In this document: piece by piece, positions 21,665 to 32,621 of the stretch | Layout of the letters: the number at the start of each line of letters is the position of its first letter | Position numbering within the stretch: position 1 is the stretch's first letter | Origin: Rhinopithecus roxellana | Taxonomy: Eukaryota; Chordata; Mammalia; Primates; Cercopithecidae | DNA: 64,000 bases | Reading direction: 5' to 3' | Assembly: GCF_007565055.1 (NCBI RefSeq) | Contig: NC_044566.1 | Location: 64,541,315-64,605,314, forward strand | Program-made: the position numbers and the translations under genes | The notes under the pieces: model-generated | The model's database searches: none | What the model was told of the DNA's origin: nothing | The model's input: the letters and a program-made list of their open reading frames with translations, nothing else

Positions 21665-22330
21665 GAGACAGAGTCTCGCTCTGTGGCCCAGGCTGCAGTG
21701 CAGTGGCACATTCTCAGCTCACTGCAACCGTCACCTCCTGAGTTCAAGTGATTCTTGTTCCTCAGCCTCCCAAGTAACTGGGATTACAGGTGCCTGTCAC
21801 CATGCCCAGCTAACTTTTTGTATTTTTAGTAGAGATGGGGTTTCACCACGTTGGCCAGGCTAGTCTCCAACTCATGACCTCAAGTGATCTGCCTGCCTTG
21901 GCATCCCAAAGTGCTGGGGTTATAAGCATGAGCCATGGCACCCAGCCAAGAACAGGAAAATTCTAAAAAGAGATGAGTAACAGAAGAAACTAGCATATTA
22001 TGAAGCTATAATAAATAAAACAGTGAGGTAGGGAATAAGAAAAAACAGACCAAACAGACGAAAGAGTCTGAAATAGACCCAATGTATCAAGAAATTTAGT
22101 ATACAATGAGATTTCAAAGGGGATATAAATTTTCCAGAAAAGTAGCATAAAACAACTGGAAGCAACTGAGAAATATTACTTTCAATTCTTGTCTCACACC
22201 AAAAGAAATTCCAATATAAAAATAAAAATCTGGGGACCCACCTACCTCTCATCACACACAAACGTTAATCCAAGATAAAGTCTTAAATTTTAAACTTATT
22301 TAATAAAAATTTAATGTAAAAATAAATTAC
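21440..22330 (+). mobile_element. Old L1 ORF2 fragment (split by an Alu)
   Basis: Plus-orientation L1M. Signals are 'agtaacataaagatatcaat', 'gataaactgattctcaaatt', then beyond the Alu 'gaagctataataaataaaac' and 'ctgaaatagacccaatgt'. This is the part of ORF2 downstream of the reverse transcriptase core. It has many stops. Confidence 0.75.
21634..21948 (-). mobile_element. Alu in L1
   Basis: Complete Alu with a long T-tail, flanked by aaggacaggaaaa and aagaacaggaaaa as the target duplication. Confidence 0.94.
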
Positions 22331-23670
22331 AAGAAAACCAAACATTTATTTTTATAATTTTAAAGATACAAGATCCTTGCAAATCTGACATAAAAAATAG
22401 ATGAAGTAACAAATTTTTTAAAAAAAGAAAAAACACAGATGAAGACAGAGACTTCAGGCGAAATGGTGTGGCAAGAAGTTCTAGGTATGGGTACTTCCAC
22501 CCAAGCAACCACTGAGTGGGAAAACATGATTGGAACCAACTACTTTGGATCTCTAGAACCTGACTGTACCCCTAAAACCAACGCAGGAGCAACGGAGGGA
22601 GAGGCTGGTGATCATTCCTAAGTGAATAGGACAAACCAGCCACTATCCCTCATTCCTCACCCCAACTCAGCTTTGGGAATAGCATGCTATGTTCTTGGCA
22701 CAGCTGGCTATACACAGGGCTGACAGTTTAGGATTGTGTGTTTGGGCTGGTCTGGAGCAGACACTTCCTTGGTTTCAGCCTTCTGGGCAGGAGCAGCTTT
22801 CCCTGCAGCATCTATCACACATTTACTGAGACATGACCCTTTTCTCTTTTCTATGTAGACATTTAAGAAAATTTTTGTCAGGTCACTACCTCACCAGAGA
22901 GAAAATGGAACAGAAACTCCAGTGCCTACAAACAAGAAACATAAACTGTGCAAAAAAAAAAAAAAAAAGTGCAGAAAAAGTCACGTGAACAGCTCTATCC
23001 CTCAACAAGTAAAATATCTGCGATCTATAAAGACTGGGAGAACCAGATTTCCAAAGTTAACGAACCATTTGAAAAAACAGTGGCTGAAAACGGCCCAACT
23101 ATGATGATGATAAATATACATATCCAAGAAGCTCAACAAACTCCAAAAGCAAGATAAACTCAAAGATATCCGTGTCAAGACACATTGTGGACCTCAAAAA
23201 GAGCAGAAATTTTGAAACCAGCAAGAGAGAAGAGACTCATCTGGTTCAAGGGATCCTCTTTAGATCATTTAGATTACTAGCATATTTTTCATCAGAAACC
23301 ATTAGAAGCCAGAAGTCAGTGGGAAGACATTTAAAGTGCTAACAGAAAGGGGGGGGGGAAATCTGTCAGCCAAGAATTCTATATGCAGCAAAAAATCCCT
23401 CCAAAAATAAGGAGAACCTAAGACATTTCCAAATAAGCAAAAGCAGAAAGAAGCTCACTTCCTGCAGACCTGCCCGACATGAAATGCTGAAGAGAGTTCT
23501 TCCAGCAAAAATGGTAAAACACTGAACAGTAACTCAACATGGTAAGAAGAAATAAAGAATATGAGTGAAGGTAACTAATGAGATAACAGAAAAGTCAGTA
23601 GTAATGTACTTTAGGTTTATAATTAACTTTTTCATATGATGTAAAAGATAAAGGCATAAAACAGTAATTT

Positions 23671-23972
23671 TAGGCTGGGCACGGTGGCTCACGCCTATAA
23701 TCCCAGCACTTTAGGACGCCAAGGCAGGCAGATCAACTGAGGTCGGGAGGTTGAGAACAGCCTGACCAACATGGAGAAACCCCATCACTACTAAAAATAC
23801 AGAATTAGCTAGGCATGGTGGTACATGCCTGTAATCTCAGCTACTCCAGAGGCTGAGGCAGGAGAATCACTTGAACCCAGGAGGCAGAGTATGCGGTGAG
23901 CCAAGATTGCACCATTGCATTCCAGCCTGGGCTACAAGAACGAAATTTCGTCTCAAAAACAAAAAATCCCAA
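23671..23972 (+). mobile_element. Alu in L1 with target duplication
   Basis: aaaacagtaatttta occurs immediately before and after the element. Confidence 0.95.
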
Positions 23973-24173
23973 AAAACAGTAATTTTAAATTTATATTAAT
24001 AAGCACACAATATATACAGATGTAATCTATGACAACAATAATACAAAGGAAGAGGACAGAGAAGTACAGCAGAGTGTTCGTATACTTCTGAAACCAAATT
24101 ATTTGCAATACGTTATTATAAATTTAAGATGGCTATTTTAATCCCCAAGGTAACCATTTAAAAAATACTTATA

Positions 24174-24474
24174 GGCTGGGCACAGTGGCTTACACCTGTA
24201 ATCCCAGCACTTCGGGAGGCCGAGACGGGCGGATCACGAGGTCAGGAGATCGAGACCATCCTGGCTAACACGGTGAAACCCCGTCTCTACTAAAAATACA
24301 AAAAACTAGCCGGGCGAGGTGGCGGGCACCTATAGTCCCAGCTACTGGGGAGGCTGAGGCAGGAGAATGGCGTAAACCCAGGAGGCGGAGCTTGCAGTGA
24401 GCTGACATCCGGCCACTGTACTCCAGCCTGGGTGATAGAACGAGACTCTGTCTCAAAAAAAAAAAAAAAAAAAA
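24174..24474 (+). mobile_element. AluYR-type young Alu, first of a tandem pair
   Basis: Contains 'gggcgaggtggcgggcacc' and 'gagctgacatccggccac'. Its target duplication aaaaatacttata precedes it and lies between it and the next Alu. Confidence 0.95.
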
Positions 24475-24483
24475 ATACTTATA

Positions 24484-24792
24484 GGTTGGGCACAGTGGCT
24501 TACACCTGTAATCCCAGAAATTTGGGAGGCCAAGGCGGGAGGATCACAAGGTCAGGAGTTTGAGACCATCCTGCCTAACACGGTGAAACCCCGTCTCTAC
24601 TAAAAATACAAAAAAATTAGCCGGGCGTGGTGGTGCACGCCTGTAGCCCCAGCTACTTGGGAGGCTGAGGCAGGAGAATGGTGTGAACCTGGGAGGCAGA
24701 GTTTGCAGTGAGCCGAGATGGCACCACTGCACTCTGCACTCCAGCCTGGGCGACAGAGCAAGACTCCTTCTCAAAAAAAAAAAAAAAAAAAA
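24484..24792 (+). mobile_element. AluY-like, second of a tandem pair
   Basis: Starts 'ggttgggcacagtggctt' straight after the shared flank and ends in a 19-A tail. A degraded flank copy, 'aaaatacatag', follows. Confidence 0.94.
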
Positions 24793-24890
24793 CAACTTTT
24801 AAAATACATAGAAAAGAAGGAAATCAAATGGTACACTAGAGAAAAATTTAATATAAAAAGCAATAATAAAAGAAATAGAAACGGTTGGCT

Positions 24891-25170
24891 GGGCCCAGTG
24901 GCTCACGCCTATAATCTCAGCACTTTGGGAGGCCGAGGAGAGTGGATCACGAGGTCAGGAATTGAGACCATCCTGGCTAACACAGTGAAACCCCGTCTCT
25001 ACTAAAACTACAAAAAAATCAGCCAGGCGTGGTGGCGGGCACCTGTAGTCCCGGCTACTCGGAGGCTGGGGCAGGAGAATGGCATGAACCAGGCGAAGTT
25101 TGCAGTGAGCCGAGATTGCACCACTGCACTCCACCTGGGCAACAAAGTGAGACACTGTTTCAAAACAAAT
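24891..25170 (+). mobile_element. Alu with internal deletions
   Basis: From 'ggctgggcccagtggctc' to 'ctgtttcaaaac'. It lacks short pieces of the right arm. Confidence 0.92.
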
Positions 25171-25341
25171 GGAAAGGAAAAAACGTAAGCCATGCAGAAA
25201 ACAGCAAAATGGCAGAGCTAAATCCTTATGAAGACTTACCTTAAATATAAATGTTTTAAATGATAATAAAAGATACACTGGCAGACTGAATTTTTAAAAA
25301 CACTATCCATCTATATGCTGTCTACAAAAGATTCACTTTAG

Positions 25342-25467
25342 GGCCAGGCAACATGGCTTACGCCTGTAATCCCAACACTTTGGGAGCCCAAAGTAGGAGG
25401 ATCACCTAAGTCTAGGAGTTTGAGACCAACCTGGGCAACAAAGCGAGATCCCATCTCAATTTAAAGA
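25342..25467 (+). mobile_element. Alu left-monomer (FLAM-like)
   Basis: Single left arm bounded by 'aaaagattcacttta' and 'aaaagattcacttca', so it inserted as a monomer. Confidence 0.85.
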
Positions 25468-25939
25468 AAAAGATTCACTTCAGATACAAAGATACAGAAT
25501 AGTTGAGTACTATTTTCTGCTAGGATAGAAAACCTAACACATGCAAATATTAACCAAACGAGAACTGGAGTGGCTATACTAATCAGAAATTAAATTTAAA
25601 TCAAAAAAGGTTATAAGAGACAAAGGACATTATATATTGATGAAAGGTTCATTCTAACAAGAAGATACAGCAGTTCTAAACATAGATACCTAACAACTAA
25701 GCCCCAAAATATATTAAAGCAAAAATTACCAGAATTAAAAGGAGAGAGAGAGACACAAAACTCTATGATAATAGCTAGAGACTTCATTATACCCTTTCAA
25801 AAATGGATAGAACCACCGAACAGAAGATCAGTAAGCAAACGGAAGGGGCTTAAGCAACACCATAAACTACTCAGACCTAAAAGACATAGACATACAACAG
25901 ACCTCTAAAGGGAAGAAAATTCTGACACACACAGTAACA

Positions 25940-26275
25940 CAGAACCATGAGGACATCACGCTACTTGAAAACAGCCAGTCACAAAAAGACAAATACTGTA
26001 GGATTCCACCTATATGAAGTATCTAAAGTAGTCAAATTTCATAAACAGAAAGAAAAATGGTGGTTACCAGGGGCTGGAGGAAGAGAAAACTGGGGAACTG
26101 TTGTTTAATAGGTAGAGTTCTGGTTTTACAAAATAAAAAAGGTCTAGAGATCTCCTGTGTGACAACGTGAATATACCTAACAATATTGAGCTGAACACTT
26201 AAAAGTGGTGAAAATAGTAATTTTATGTTTTTTTTTTTTTTACAATTTAAAATAAAAAATAAAGTACCATTTCAC
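25940..26275 (+). mobile_element. L1M 3'UTR fragment
   Basis: 'agtcacaaaaagacaaatac', 'gtggttaccaggggctgg' and 'cttaaaagtggtgaaaatag' are typical of old L1 3' ends. It follows the ORF2 start above with a large internal deletion, or belongs to a second copy. Confidence 0.8.
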
Positions 26276-26291
26276 ACGCAATAGGATTGCT

Positions 26292-26584
26292 ATTTTTCTT
26301 TTTTTTTGAGGTGGAGTCTCGCTCTGTCGCCAGGCTAAGAGTGCAGTGGCACAATCCTGGTTCACTGCAACCTCTGCGTCCCGTGTTCAAGTGATTCTCC
26401 TGCCTCAGCCTGCCAAGTACCTGGGACTACAGGCGCACGCCACCACACCTGTTGATTTTTGTATTTTTAGTAGAGACAGGGTTTCACCACGTTGGGCAGG
26501 ATGGTCTCGATCTCCTGACCTCGTGATCCGCCCACCTTGGCCTCCCAAAGTGCTGGGATTACAGGCATGAGCTACCGTGCCCAG
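26292..26584 (-). mobile_element. Alu with long target duplication
   Basis: ataggattgctatttttct flanks both sides (near 26281 and 26585). Confidence 0.95.
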
Positions 26585-26611
26585 CATAGGATTGCTATTT
26601 TTCTAAAAAAG

Positions 26612-26733
26612 GAGGTCAGGCGTGGTGGCTCACACCTGTAATCCCAATGCTTTGGAAGGCCAAGGTGAAAGAATCAATTGCAGCCAGGAGTTCAAGACCA
26701 GCCTGGGCAATATAGCAAGACTCCAGCTCTACA
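26612..26733 (+). mobile_element. Alu left-arm fragment
   Basis: Left arm from 'ggtcaggcgtggtggctc' to 'gcaagactccagctctac', running into a TACA repeat. Confidence 0.88.
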
Positions 26734-26771
26734 TATATACATATATACATACATACATACATACATACATA
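26733..26771. repeat. (TACA)n microsatellite
   Basis: TATATACA and TACA units replacing the Alu linker. Confidence 0.93.
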
Positions 26772-26799
26772 AATTTTTTAAATGGAGGAAAAAGTTTTT

Positions 26800-27480
26800 T
26801 AAAAAGAGAAAAGAAAAGAAGTGCTGATGAAGACCTTCAGAAATTGGAACGCTTGTGTACTGCTGGTAAAAACGTAAAATGGTACCACACCGTGGAAAAC
26901 AGTTTAATGGTTCCCCAAAGTTACATGTGGATATTAATCTATGACCCATCAATTTCACTGAGATATAAACCCAAAATAACTGAAAGCAATGACTCAAATA
27001 GATACTTGTACAACAATGATCACAGAAGCATTTTCACAACGGTCAAAGGGTAAAAACAACCTAAGTGTCCAACAAAAATTGAATGGATAAATAAAATGTT
27101 GATAAACATATACAGGGGAGTATTATACAGCTTTAACAATTAATAAAATTCTGATACATACTACAACATAGATGAACTCTGAAAACATGCTAAGTGAAGC
27201 AGGCCAGACACAAAAGGACAAATATTGTGATTCCATTCATGAGATAGTTCAATACAAAACGTAGAACAGAAGTTACCAGGGGCTTGAGGGAGGGGAGACA
27301 AGGAATGCTAATGAATATGGTTTCTATTTGGGATGATGAAAACATTCTGGATAATGTTGATTTTTACAAGAAATTGTGAAGGTACTTAATGTCACAAAAT
27401 TGTGGACCCTTAAAAATGGTGGGAAAAAAAAAAAGGTCAATTTTATGTTACTATATTTTACTGTTTTTTTTTTTTTTTTT
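26800..27480 (+). mobile_element. L1M ORF2 end and 3'UTR
   Basis: Reads from 'acgcttgtgtactgctggta' through 'cctaagtgtccaacaaaaat' to 'acccttaaaaatggtggg' and an A/T-rich end. Plus orientation, diverged, non-coding. Confidence 0.82.
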
Positions 27481-27895
27481 TTAGAAAAGACAAGACACTA
27501 TATGGGGGGAAAAAAACACCAAAAACAATGGTAACCTATAAAAAGAACATTTTTGTCATCTCGTAATAAAATGAAAGCAAAGAGCTCCTACAATCAATGA
27601 GATAAACCAACAATCAAATAGAATAAAGGACAAAACATAAACACAGTTCACACACACAAAAAATCACTCTTAAATATGTATCTACAAAAATACTACTTAA
27701 ATTCTGAAAGGCCACCACTTTTCTCTTGTATTAACAAAGGCCACCAAGTCTTAACAATATCCCATGTAGCAAGACTCCCATCCTGTTAACTGGTACAGTC
27801 TCTATAGAGGGCAACTAAAAAAATATTTCTTTGACCAAGCAATTCCACGTTTAGGCATCCATTCAACAGATACATTATCTCATATTTTAAAGAAC
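27481..27895. other. Intronic sequence, nothing recognised
   Basis: AT-rich, with part resembling L1 sequence ('gaccaagcaattccacgttt' near 27834). No gene. Confidence 0.4.
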
Positions 27896-28194
27896 AGACC
27901 AGGCACAGTGGCTCACACCTGTAATCCCAGCACTTTGGGAGGCCGAGGCGGGCGGATCACGAGGTCAGGAGATCGAGACCATCCCGGCTAACACGGTGAA
28001 ACCCCGTCTCTACTAAAAATACAAAAAACTAGCCGGGCGAGGTGGCGGCGCCTGTAGTCCCAGCTACTCGGGAGGCTGAGGCGGGAGAATGGCGTGAACC
28101 CGGGAGGCGGAGCTTGCAGTGAGCTGAGATCCGGCCACTGCACTCCAGCCTGGGCCACAGAGCGAGACTCCGTCTCAGAAAAAAAAAAAAAAAA
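27896..28194 (+). mobile_element. AluYR-type young Alu
   Basis: Contains 'gggcgaggtggcggcgcc' and 'gagctgagatccggccac'. It abuts the start of a truncated MER30. Confidence 0.94.
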
Positions 28195-28354
28195 TACGCT
28201 AACATTCATGATCACTGATGAGCAAACAACAACAAAAATTGCAAAAAAAAATCTCACAATGTTTTAAGAAGGTTTACAAGTTTGTGTTGAGCCACCTTCA
28301 AAGACCTCCTAGGCAGCATGGGACCTGTGGGCTGCAGGCTGGACAAGCTTGCCC
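28195..28354 (+). mobile_element. MER30 (hAT-Charlie MITE), 5'-truncated
   Basis: 'aaggtttacaagtttgtgtt' through 'gctggacaagcttgccc' matches the second half of the complete copy at 52644-52875. The first 70 or so bases are missing where the AluYR sits. Confidence 0.78.
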
Positions 28355-28367
28355 TATGGTATTGTGC

Positions 28368-28680
28368 TAGGGTTTTTCTGTTTGTTTGTTTGTTTTTTGA
28401 GATGGAGTCTTGCTCTGTCACCCATCCTGGAGTGCAGTGGCATGATCTTGGATCACTGCAACCTCTGCCTCCCAAGTTCAGGCAATTCTTCTGCCTCACC
28501 CTCTCGAGTAGCTGGGACTACAAGCACGTGCCACCATGCCCAGCTAGTTTTTGTATTTTTAGTAGAAATGGGGTTTCACCATGTTGGCCAGGCTGGTCTT
28601 GAACTCTTGACCTCAGGAGATTCACCTGCCTTGGCCTCCCAAAGTGCTGGGATTACAGGCAGGAGCCACCACGCCTGGCA
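28368..28680 (-). mobile_element. Alu with target duplication
   Basis: Flanked by 'ccctatggtattgt' and 'cccctacggtattgt'. Tail is (TTTG)n. Confidence 0.94.
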
Positions 28681-28832
28681 CCCCTACGGTATTGTTTTAT
28701 AGTTTCCTTCATTAAAGTCTTGCATACTTCTTGTTATAGTTATTCCTATTTCTTGCAATAATAAAATGGATTTCTCCATTACATGAAAAAATTTACATAG
28801 CAAAAAAAGATTCCATAAATATATATACTTGT

Positions 28833-29127
28833 AGCTGGACACGGTGGCTAACGCCTGTAATCTCAACACTTTGGGAGGCTGAGGAGGGCAGATCACCTGA
28901 GGTCAGGAGTTCGAGACCTGCCTGGCCAACACAGTGAAACCCCATCTCTACTAAAAATACAAAAATTAGCCAAGCGTGGTGGCGGGCACCTATAATCCCA
29001 GCTACTCAGGAGGCTGAGGCAGGAGAATCGCTTGAACCTGGGAGGTGGAGGTTGCAGTGAGCCGAGATCACACCACTGCACTCCAGCCTGGGTGACGAGA
29101 GCGAGACTCCACCGAAAAAAAAAAAAG
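28833..29127 (+). mobile_element. Alu, first of a tandem pair
   Basis: From 'agctggacacggtggctaac' to a 12-A tail, immediately followed by another Alu head. Confidence 0.94.
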
Positions 29128-29412
29128 GGCCGGGCGCGGTGGCTCAAGCCTGTAATCCCAGCACTTTGGGAGGCTAAGACGGGCGGATCACGAGGTCAGG
29201 AGATCGAGACGATCCTGGCTAACACGGTGAAATCCCGTCTCTACTAAAAAACACAAAAAAACTAGCCGGGCGAGGTGGCGGGCGCCTATAGTCCCAGCTA
29301 CTCAGGAGGCTGAGGCAGGAGAATGGCGTAAACCTGGAAGGCAGAGCTTGCAGTGAGGTGAGATCCGGCCACTGCACTCCAGCCTGGGCAACAGAGCAAG
29401 ACTCCGTCTCAA

Positions 29413-29430
<18 letters not shown>
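29128..29430 (+). mobile_element. AluYR-type young Alu, second of a tandem pair
   Basis: Starts 'ggccgggcgcggtggctcaa', apparently inserted in the A-tail of the previous Alu. Confidence 0.95.
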
Positions 29431-29465
<35 letters not shown>

Positions 29466-29466
29466 T
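29431..29466. repeat. (TA)n microsatellite at an Alu tail
   Basis: About 35 bp of TA/TATG units. Confidence 0.93.
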
Positions 29467-29499
29467 TGTAACAACTATAACAAACAATCGATACTTATA

Positions 29500-30060
29500 C
29501 TTCAGAGGGAACACGTTAAACTTAGCTATTTGATAATATACAGTGTTGGGAAGAATGTGGAGGAAGTAGTGGAAATGCAGTTGGTATAGTGGAATAATGG
29601 AGGGCAATCTGGCAGTTATCTATTAAAATATATAATATGCATATACTCTGACTCAGGAATTCCTATTCTCAGAATCTTCCCTAGAGAAAACACTCATAAA
29701 TCTGAAGAAAATGCAAGTATATTCCTTGCAGGATTATCTACAATAGCAAAAAATTGGAAATAAACTGTGCATCAAAAGAATGTCTAAGCTGTATTGTATC
29801 CATGCCATTAAATACTTCACGACAGTTAAAAAGGAGATCTTTCTGTATTAACTCTAAAAGACATCTAAGACATACCACTGAATGAAAAAAAAAAAAAGTT
29901 GTAAAAAGATATGTATACTATACATGTTTTTAAAAGGCATACACAAGATTACCAGATCATTCCTATGGGTAAATGTAATAACAAAATAAAGTGATATTCT
30001 TAACATTGGGAGAATGGAGACAGGGACCTGAGAACCAAAGACAGATAACATAAATTATGT
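29500..30060 (+). mobile_element. Old L1 3'-region
   Basis: 'aggatctctacaatagca'-like context ('ggattatctacaatagcaaa') and 'gactcaggaattcctattct' mark the ORF2/3'UTR boundary of an ancient L1. Non-coding. Confidence 0.65.
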
Positions 30061-30409
30061 ATTCACATGGCTTACAATTTAGCCACAAATCTGTTGAACA
30101 TATCTTTGTTAGATACCTAAAACAAAGCTAGTCTGGCTTTAGAAGATGATAGGAACCATTTAATTCAAGTACACAGCTACTAAAAATCCTTCAAGGGTTA
30201 TGACACAGTCTAAACAAAAATCCCTTTGATCTAATAAATAAATGAATAAATCAATTATTTCATTCAGAGATCTCTAGTGTGTAGAATTTCTAGAGGTAAG
30301 AAAAAATTTCTTCTCTCCCATAGGACCAAAATTTAACTACAAGGTACTTTCAAGTAATTTTAACTTTCTTTGGGGCTCTCATCCATTCCCATGATTTAAA
30401 ATAATACCC
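30061..30409. other. Intronic sequence, nothing recognised
   Basis: No gene or repeat identified. Confidence 0.4.
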
Positions 30410-30690
30410 GGCCGGGCGCGGTGGCTCAAGCCTGTAATCCCAGCACTTTGGGAGGCCGAGACAGGCGGATCACGAGGTCAGGAGATCGAGACCATCCTGG
30501 CTAACACGGTGAAACCTCGTCTCTACTAAAAATACAAAAACAAGCTGGGCGAGGTGGCGGCGCCTGTAGTCCCAGCTACTAGGGAGGCTGAGGCAGGAGA
30601 ATGGCGTAAACCCGGGAGGCGGAGCTTGCAGTGAGCTGAGATCCAGCCACTGCACTACAGTCCGGGCGACAGAGAGAGACTCCGCCTCAA
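30410..30690 (+). mobile_element. AluYR-type young Alu
   Basis: Starts 'ggccgggcgcggtggctcaa' and has 'gagctgagatccagccac'. 'ataataccc' flanks both ends, though the 3' copy merges with the ATA repeat. Confidence 0.95.
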
Positions 30691-30691
30691 A

Positions 30692-30724
<33 letters not shown>
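30691..30724. repeat. (AAT)n microsatellite in an AluYR tail
   Basis: About eleven ATA/AAT units. Confidence 0.95.
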
Positions 30725-30726
<2 letters not shown>

Positions 30727-30789
30727 CCTAATACCCCTAAACTCCTTACTTTATCTCAATCAAGATGTTTCAAAACTCCAAACTGCCTA

Positions 30790-31990
30790 CTCTCTACATC
30801 TAGTTTTATTTTTTTTTTTTTAACTTGCTCTATCCCCTTTTATCTGTACCTCTTCCAGTTTTTGTCATTTCACCATGTTTTGTGTCTAGCGACTCAATAA
30901 TAGAAACCTGGAGGTCATTCTTAATTCTTTCTCCTTTCTTCCGCTACAGACTGCCATCATCAAGTGCTTATTCTACTTCCAAAATAAATCTCGCAATTGT
31001 CCACTTTTACCCATCTCTACTACTATCCTTCTTGCCCGAGAAGTCCATCATTTTTCTGCTGGAATACTGACATTACCTACTATACTCCCCAGAATATCTA
31101 AAGATCTTCTTAAAAATGAATCAGCCGGGCATGGTGACTCATGCCTGTAATCCCAACACCTTGTGAGGCTGAGGCGGGCGGATCACCTGAGATCAGGAGT
31201 TCAAGACCAGCCTGACCAACATGGAGAAACCCCGCCTCTACTAAAAATACAAAATTAACCTGCTGTGGTGGCACATGCCTGTAATCCCAGTTATCTGGGA
31301 GGCTGAGACAGGAGAATCGCTTGAACCCCGGAGGCGGAGGTTGTAGTAAGCGAGATCACACCATTGCACTCCAGCCTGGGCAACAAGAGTGAAACTCCAT
31401 CTCAAAAAAATATATATAAATATAAACTAAAAATGAAATCAGACTGCAACATTCACTTCTTACATGGCTTTTCAGTATACTTAGCAGAAAGCTTACAATT
31501 CCTCCCCTTACCTGTATGTAGTATTTCTGTCTGATTTGATCCCTACCTACAATCTAGGTTCACTTTCAGCCCTACTTTTCCCCACCTTGCTCATTAAGCT
31601 TCAGCTAAACTAAACTAAGCCTTCTTTCAGGCTGTGGAAGAGTTCAAGCTCCTCATCTCAGGATCTTCCTCTGCCTGAAAGACTCCTTTTCACGCTTCCA
31701 TCTATTCTCTGCTTAAATGTCACTCTCTCAAAGAAAGATTCTCCTGTGTCAAACACTCCACTAATCCACCACTGGTCTCAATTAGGTGTCTCCTGCTGCA
31801 CTCTCAGATCATACTCATTTCCTCAGCTGCATTTATCCAATTTGCAGTTATGTTTGTTGATCTGTAATCTGTAACCCCCAGAAGACTGCATGGTCCATGA
31901 AGGCAAAGACCTATGCTCTTATTGCCTCTTACTGTATCCTTGAACTTAATAAAAGCCTGGCCAATAAATATTTACTGAATGAATATTTCT
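30790..31990 (+). mobile_element. L2 LINE, 3' part (split by an Alu)
   Basis: Plus orientation. The reverse-transcriptase-side segment at 30825-31090 has 'ggaggtcattcttaattctt'. The 3' end, at 31600-31990, has 'cttaaatgtcactctctcaa', 'ggtccatgaaggcaaagacc' and ends 'taaatatttactgaatgaat'. Heavily decayed. This is one of the clearest ancient LINEs in the window. Confidence 0.85.
31122..31418 (+). mobile_element. Alu in L2
   Basis: Complete Alu from 'agccgggcatggtgactc' to an A/TA-rich tail. Confidence 0.95.
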
Positions 31991-32574
31991 CTTTAACAAA
32001 TAACCTTTCTGGGATTTGAAGATGCCTGTTTTGCAGGGTGTGGGGGCGGGTATTTCACTCCTCCCTGACCCACAGTGAATTCTGGCACTGTCTCTTCTTG
32101 TGTGCACAGGACAATCACTTCATCCCCACGCCCATTTCCCTGTTATAAAATGGAAAATTAGAATAACTCCCTCAAAAGATGAAACAAGCTAAAACATAAT
32201 TATCTCTATCCTTTGTCTTTGGTCCTAATTCGTTTTACTTCTATATTAATCTACGTAAGTACAGTTAGTAGTAACATGACCTGATTTTAGTCCCTAATGA
32301 AAGGTTATCATACCCTATCCCCGCGATCCCCTTTACCAGAGAAGTTAAATAAACCCATACTTCTTTCTCCAAACATAGTTTAAAAACTACAACAGCACAA
32401 ATAAACTTCAACTACACACGTTAATTTGGAAACAAATCATCAAACATTCATTTATTCTTATGACCACTTGTTGGTATTCCAAATCTATGATCTAGTTTAA
32501 CGACTGCTTTTGATAACACATTTCCCGTAACGTTTAAACAGATGGAGTAGAGGGCTTTTAAAAAAAAACATTAC
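31991..32574. other. Intron just downstream of the 47-nt exon
   Basis: Unique-looking sequence with no recognised repeat. In transcription sense it lies after the exon donor. Confidence 0.45.
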
Positions 32575-32602
32575 CTTCTTTACGTGACTTCAAATGTTCC
32601 AT
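32575..32602 (-). CDS. Predicted upstream ORF (first part; continues in the coding exon)
   Basis: If the 47-nt exon is spliced to the acceptor at 8633, the ATG at 32602-32600 opens a 21-codon frame. Nine codons and one base are in this exon. The frame continues from 8633 and stops at TAG at 8598-8596. It overlaps the ZMYM2 start codon in a different frame. The peptide begins M-E-H-L-K-S-R-K-E and resembles nothing known. Its likely role, if any, is to reduce translation from the main start. Confidence 0.45.
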
Positions 32603-32621
32603 GATTAAGACCTCATCTAAC
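32575..32621 (-). other. ZMYM2: Probable ZMYM2 5'UTR exon (47 nt)
   Basis: On the minus strand, a tract ending TTGTTTCTTTAG precedes the exon base at 32621. The exon begins GTTAGATGAGG and ends CGTAAAGAAG at 32575, followed by the donor GTAATG. Both splice sites are good and the flanking sequence is not repeat-derived. The position, between the CpG-island first exon and the coding exon, fits an exon-2 5'UTR. It contains an ATG (32602-32600) with A at -3 and G at +4. Usage cannot be proven without transcripts. Confidence 0.6.

Larger units (their letters stand above)
22420..25910 (+). mobile_element. Old L1: 5' region, ORF1 and start of ORF2, split by Alus
   Basis: Plus-orientation L1M-type element. 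23120-23520 encodes the decayed ORF1 C-terminal domain: the remnants read like the conserved stretch on sugar-phosphate RNA binding, with 'agccaagaattctatatgca' and 'gacatttccaaataagcaaa'. 25230-25341 and 25468-25900 match the start of ORF2, the AP-endonuclease region ('tatgctgtctacaaaagatt', 'tggctatactaatcagaaat'). The part before 22920 could be L1 5'UTR but is less certain. Five Alus interrupt it. No frame is intact. Confidence 0.7.

Noticed and set aside
22640..22870. Possible processed pseudogene of a ribosomal or similar protein in the GC-richer part of an L1 flank
   Set aside because: Short stretches on the minus strand looked A-A-P-A-Q-K-A-E-like, but no continuous match followed. L1 5' sequence is more likely.
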